From NCBI GenBank assembly GCA_002707745.1, contig PANU01000028.1, forward strand, positions 1 through 63,340: 63,340 nt of DNA, read 5' to 3'. The stretch is from Flavobacteriaceae bacterium. GTDB taxonomy: Bacteria > Bacteroidota > Bacteroidia > Flavobacteriales > Flavobacteriaceae. The translations under genes and the position numbers were made by a program. Below, one piece after another: positions 60,061-63,340 of this stretch (the first letter of the stretch is position 1; each line of letters begins with the position of its first letter). The notes under the pieces are model-generated. The model ran no database searches and had not been told where the DNA came from. It saw nothing but the letters and a program-made list of their open reading frames with translations.

Positions 60061-61038
60061 ATGAGCAGTAAAACAACCCCAGACATTGATACATCTTTTA
60101 AAACTGATGTTCACAAGGGTCTTACCAGTTTTCCTAAATATTTATATTCAAAATATATTTATGACTCAGCAGGGGATAAATTGTTTCAGGATATTATGGA
60201 ACTTCCCGAATATTATCTCACGAGCTGTGAATTCAATATTTTATCATGCCACACACAAGAAATAGCAACATTATTTAATAACCCAAAAACTGGTTTCGAC
60301 CTCATTGAACTGGGAGCAGGCGATGGAAAAAAAACAAAAATAGTATTGCGGTATCTGTCCGATAATAATTTCGACTTTGTTTACAAACCTATAGATATAA
60401 GTCAGAATGCCATTAACTCTTTAGCTGAAACCCTTGCAAACGAACTTCCAGACGTTACTGTAGACGGTGAAAAAGGGATGTATTTTGAAGTGTTGGAACG
60501 CTTACAAAAATACAACTCCCGAAAAAAGGTTTTAATGGTTTTAGGGTCTAATATTGGCAATTTACTACATGACAAAGCCATAGATTTCCTTACCAAGTTA
60601 AAAGACATTATGGGTCCAGAAGACTTATTATTTATGGGCTTTGACCAAAAAAAGAATCCACAAATAATTTTAGATGCCTACAATGATCCCACAGGAGTAA
60701 CAGCAGCTTTCAACAAAAATTTATTACACAGGATTAACCGAGAACTGGAAGCTGATTTTAAAGTAGAAAAATTTAAACACTGGGAAAGTTACGACCCGGA
60801 ATCCGGCACCGCAAAAAGTTTTTTAGTAGCAACCGAAGCTATGAAAGTTTCCATAGAAGCTTTAGGCCTCACTATAGATTTTGACCCCTGGGAAACCATT
60901 CATACCGAAATTTCTCAAAAATATGATGATAAAGTCGTACAATGGCTTGCAGATGCAGCTGGATTAGTAATTGAAACTTCATTTAAAGACGAAAAAGGCT
61001 ACTATAAAGATTATGTTTTCAGAAGAAAATTAGATTAA
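60061..61038 (+). CDS. egtD: L-histidine N(alpha)-methyltransferase EgtD
   Basis: 325 residues. SAM-binding segment FDLIELGAGDGKKTKIVLRYL, the VLMVLGSNIGNL and LLFMGFDQKKNP motifs, and YDDKVVQWLADAAGL near the end are those of the EgtD (DUF2260) family. It makes hercynine by triple methylation of histidine. It forms an operon with egtB. Confidence 0.94.
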   Translation: MSSKTTPDIDTSFKTDVHKGLTSFPKYLYSKYIYDSAGDKLFQDIMELPEYYLTSCEFNILSCHTQEIATLFNNPKTGFDLIELGAGDGKKTKIVLRYLSDNNFDFVYKPIDISQNAINSLAETLANELPDVTVDGEKGMYFEVLERLQKYNSRKKVLMVLGSNIGNLLHDKAIDFLTKLKDIMGPEDLLFMGFDQKKNPQIILDAYNDPTGVTAAFNKNLLHRINRELEADFKVEKFKHWESYDPESGTAKSFLVATEAMKVSIEALGLTIDFDPWETIHTEISQKYDDKVVQWLADAAGLVIETSFKDEKGYYKDYVFRRKLD

Positions 61039-61146
61039 AAGTAATTGATACACTCTTACATAGCGGTTACCAACTCTTTGTATTAGCGGAATAATAATAC
61101 TAAATTTTCAGCTTCTTAGCAAAGCTCTACTTGTAAATTAAACACC

Positions 61147-61428
61147 ATGAAAGCCATTTGGAATAACACTATTATAGCCGAAAGTAATGACACTGTAGTT
61201 GTGGAAAACAACCATTACTTCCCACCCGAAGCAATACATAAAGTATACTTTAAAAAAACCGACACGCATAGCCATTGTCCCTGGAAAGGAGATGCATCGT
61301 ACTACACCATAGAGGTGGATGGGAAGACCAATGAAGACGCAGCCTGGTATTATCCAGAAACCAGTCATGCTGCTAAACCTATAGAAGGGTATATTGCATT
61401 CTGGAAAGGTGTAAAAATTATAGCATAA
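61147..61428 (+). CDS. DUF427 domain protein
   Basis: 93 residues, the complete DUF427 fold (VVVENNHYFPPEAI, CPWKGDASYYTIEVDG, AAWYYPETSHAAKPIEGYIAFWKG). The CPWKG and YP..A segments are conserved in the family. Role unknown. It stands 108 bases behind egtD on the same strand and has its own terminator. Confidence 0.9.
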   Translation: MKAIWNNTIIAESNDTVVVENNHYFPPEAIHKVYFKKTDTHSHCPWKGDASYYTIEVDGKTNEDAAWYYPETSHAAKPIEGYIAFWKGVKIIA

Positions 61429-61429
61429 A

Positions 61430-61457
61430 AAAATCCCTTCGTATGAGAAGGGATTTT
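61430..61457. terminator. Bidirectional terminator between DUF427 and HYR genes
   Basis: AAAATCCCTTC / GAAGGGATTTT, an 11-bp stem with a 6-base loop, A-rich left and T-rich right. It can stop both converging transcripts. Confidence 0.88.
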
Positions 61458-61472
61458 AAAGAATTGCATTTT

Positions 61473-63340
61473 CTATTGTTTTATCAACTGTTTTACAAGC
61501 TGTCCTTCTTCAGAAGTAATAAGTACCATATAGGTAGCACTTGCCAGTTCTGAAATATCTATATGCTGGTCGACACCCATATTTGAAAGATCTACTTTTT
61601 TTATGAGCCTTCCACCCACATCATAAATTGAAACATCATTTAAGGAAATTCCTTGCGGATTTGCCACTGCAAAATAAGTACTGGCTGGGTTAGGATATAC
61701 CAACACCGATCCAATATCTGGAGTATTATCAACCCCTAAAATTCCCTCAATATGCAACTGAAATACACAAATTTCCTCATTATTTGAAGGGTCTGTTACA
61801 CCCATTATAATATTATAGCTACCGGGTAACAGCACAGTACCTGGAGGAGGGGTTTGGGAAAGGGTAAGATTACAATTATCTACACCTACCGCATCGCCAG
61901 TTGCAAAGTAATCTGGCAAGGTGTACGAATCTGTTGCTGGGATATACTGGTCTTCTGGACAGGTTATAGTTGGATCTAAAGAATCTACTACGTGTATAAA
62001 AGCCTGACAGGTATCAATAACCCCGTTTTCGTTCATAACAGTTAGTATTACTGGGATAGGAGGCCCCACATCTTCACAGGTAAATGTATCCAAATCTAAA
62101 CTTAATGTACCATTACAACCAATTCCTAATGAATTATTATTAATAGCTTCTGGCAAAACTGTAACCATTCCGTTTTCTCCTAAGGGAGCTGTAACGTTTT
62201 GGCAAATTGCCATAGGTGGTAAAATAGTTTCCTGAACTGTAACTATAGCAGTACAGGTTGCTGTTTCATCGTTGGAGTTGGTAACTGTAAGCGTTACTTC
62301 ATTTGGTCCAACATCGGCACAGGTAAATGTATCCTGAGACAGGCTCATACTTGTAATATCACAATTATCGAAACTACCGGCATCTACGTCTTCTGGCTCT
62401 ATGGTAACTTCTCCATTATTATCTAGCGTAGCTGTTATATCCTGGCAAAGCACAGTTATTGGAATAGTGTCTTCTACGGTTACAGTAGCTACACAACTAG
62501 TACTATTTCCAGAGTCATCTGTAACTGTAAGTATTACATTGTTAATAAGCCCAACGTTATTACAGTTAAAAGTATCTATGTTTAGCGTTTCGCTTGCAAT
62601 ACCACAATTATCGGTACTTGTACCACCTATATCATTTGGAGTAATGGTAGCCATTCCTGAAGCATCCAGCTGTATGGTAATATCTGTACAGTTTACGATG
62701 GGTGCTTGTGTATCAGTTACAATAACATCAAAAGTACACATGGTGGTAAGTCCCGAAGCATCGGTTACTTCAAAGGTATTTGTAGTAGTTCCAATAGGAA
62801 ATATGCTTCCACTGGCCAATCCGTTGGTTTGGGCAAGTACTTCCCCAGGACAATTGTCGGATACTGGTACGTCAAAGGTTACTACAGCACCACAATCGCC
62901 TGGATCGTTGCCTACTGTAATGTTTCCTGGACAAGAAATTGAGGGCGCTTCTGTATCGTTTACAGTAACATCAAACGTACACGTACTAGTAAGTCCTGAG
63001 GCATCGGTTATTTCATACGAGTTTGTAGTGGTACCTATTGGAAATAAGCTTCCACTGGCCAACCCGCTGGTTTGTGTGAATACCGGATTGGGGCAGTTAT
63101 CCGAAATTGGCACAGTAAAGGTTACAACTGCACCACAACTACCAGGATCGTTACCTACCGTAATAGGTGCAGGACAGGTAATTGCAGGACCTTCTACATC
63201 GTTTACGGTAATGTCAAAACTACATGAAGCAGTATTTCCTGAAGCATCGGTTATCTCAAAAGTATTGGTTGTTGTTCCTACAGGAAAGACACTCCCAGAA
63301 GGTAAGCCAGTAGTTTGCGTTACATCTATGCTTCCGGTGG
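61473..63340 (-). CDS. Large HYR-repeat surface protein with T9SS sorting domain (5' end missing)
   Basis: At least 622 residues; the frame runs open through the right edge, so the GTG at 63113 is internal. The N-terminal visible part has tandem HYR/Ig-like units of ~82 residues (ITVGNDPG.CGAVVTF, DNCP, PIGTTTN, DASGLT.TCTFDV), followed by more diverged Ig-like units (TCADVGPNEVTLTVT) and a final HYR. The last ~75 residues are a T9SS type A sorting domain (VLVYPNPASTYFAVANPQG, IYDVGGRLIKK, ASATYMVLITSEEGQ). Expected at the cell surface, possibly an adhesin. Confidence 0.9.
   Translation of the reverse strand, partial: TGSIDVTQTTGLPSGSVFPVGTTTNTFEITDASGNTASCSFDITVNDVEGPAITCPAPITVGNDPGSCGAVVTFTVPISDNCPNPVFTQTSGLASGSLFPIGTTTNSYEITDASGLTSTCTFDVTVNDTEAPSISCPGNITVGNDPGDCGAVVTFDVPVSDNCPGEVLAQTNGLASGSIFPIGTTTNTFEVTDASGLTTMCTFDVIVTDTQAPIVNCTDITIQLDASGMATITPNDIGGTSTDNCGIASETLNIDTFNCNNVGLINNVILTVTDDSGNSTSCVATVTVEDTIPITVLCQDITATLDNNGEVTIEPEDVDAGSFDNCDITSMSLSQDTFTCADVGPNEVTLTVTNSNDETATCTAIVTVQETILPPMAICQNVTAPLGENGMVTVLPEAINNNSLGIGCNGTLSLDLDTFTCEDVGPPIPVILTVMNENGVIDTCQAFIHVVDSLDPTITCPEDQYIPATDSYTLPDYFATGDAVGVDNCNLTLSQTPPPGTVLLPGSYNIIMGVTDPSNNEEICVFQLHIEGILGVDNTPDIGSVLVYPNPASTYFAVANPQGISLNDVSIYDVGGRLIKKVDLSNMGVDQHIDISELASATYMVLITSEEGQLVKQLIKQ
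62690..63340 (-). repeat. Tandem ~246-bp HYR coding repeats
   Basis: Units cover about 62690-62935, 62936-63181 and 63182 to beyond the edge, with nearly the same wording (for example GNDPG.CGAVVTF and PIGTTTN in each). The high nucleotide likeness suggests recent expansion, and the copy number may vary between strains. Confidence 0.8.

Noticed and set aside
62690-63340. Regular repeats that could suggest a CRISPR array
   Set aside because: The ~246-bp period is coding and matches HYR domains; no short repeats with unique spacers.
1-63340. tRNA, rRNA, transposase, integrase or phage genes
   Set aside because: None found on reading both strands; the mobile signals are limited to the small inverted-repeat elements described.

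Overview
The window is a 63 kb piece of chromosome from a member of the Bacteroidetes, almost certainly a (probably marine) Flavobacteriaceae. This rests on type IX secretion (T9SS) sorting domains, GLPGLI proteins, DUF5686/DUF4136/DUF4230/DUF5522 proteins, Bacteroidetes-type promoters (-7 TAnnTTTG), few Shine-Dalgarno sequences and an AT-rich composition. I see no rRNA, tRNA, CRISPR array, transposase or phage gene. Both ends cut through large secreted proteins.

Layout. 1-6.5 kb: end of a choice-of-anchor-B/T9SS protein, a small HExxH protein, a DUF5522 mini-protein, urocanate hydratase (hutU), a DUF4136 lipoprotein, and a beheaded T9SS C-terminus fused directly behind a two-component pair (6.5-9.3 kb: four-PAS histidine kinase plus receiver protein). 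9.4-13.1 kb: branched-chain 2-oxoacid dehydrogenase (fused E1 alpha/beta, and E2). 13.3-26.3 kb: an almost complete phenylacetate catabolon on the minus strand, in transcription order paaE-A-B-C-D-G-H-I-J-Z, an enoyl-CoA hydratase-like gene, paaY. It is preceded by a TetR regulator and, divergently, a phenylalanine hydroxylase homologue (27.1-29.0 kb). The phenylacetate-CoA ligase paaK is not in the window. A perfect inverted repeat resembling the PaaR operator sits across the paaE promoter. 29-38 kb: rhodanese, DUF4230, a large outer-membrane barrel and two GLPGLI proteins, with a T9SS surface protein in between on the other strand. 38-40 kb: deoxynucleoside kinase and a lipocalin-like lipoprotein. 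40-48 kb: a polyphosphate/pyrophosphate neighbourhood (ppk1, App1-like phosphatase, MgtC/DUF4010 membrane protein, membrane pyrophosphatase, soluble pyrophosphatase). 48-54 kb: DUF5686 protein, pdhB, etfBA. 54-61.5 kb: bifunctional nuclease, nucleoside transporter, thyA, two TonB-C-terminal-domain proteins, egtB-egtD (ergothioneine), DUF427. 61.5 kb to the end: a HYR-repeat T9SS protein, incomplete.

How it works together. Phenylalanine hydroxylation, phenylacetyl-CoA epoxidation and ring cleavage, and branched-chain oxoacid oxidation are clustered and would yield acetyl-CoA, succinyl-CoA and branched acyl-CoAs. EtfBA would accept electrons from acyl-CoA dehydrogenases encoded elsewhere.

The most unusual structure is in the gaps of the bkd/paa cluster. 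Three copies of a four-helix-bundle (S23/IVS-type) ORF, one intact, one with an in-frame stop and one internally deleted, are each enclosed by imperfect inverted repeats. The same kind of repeat also occurs as solo hairpins without the ORF. This looks like a family of small mobile cassettes and MITE-like derivatives.
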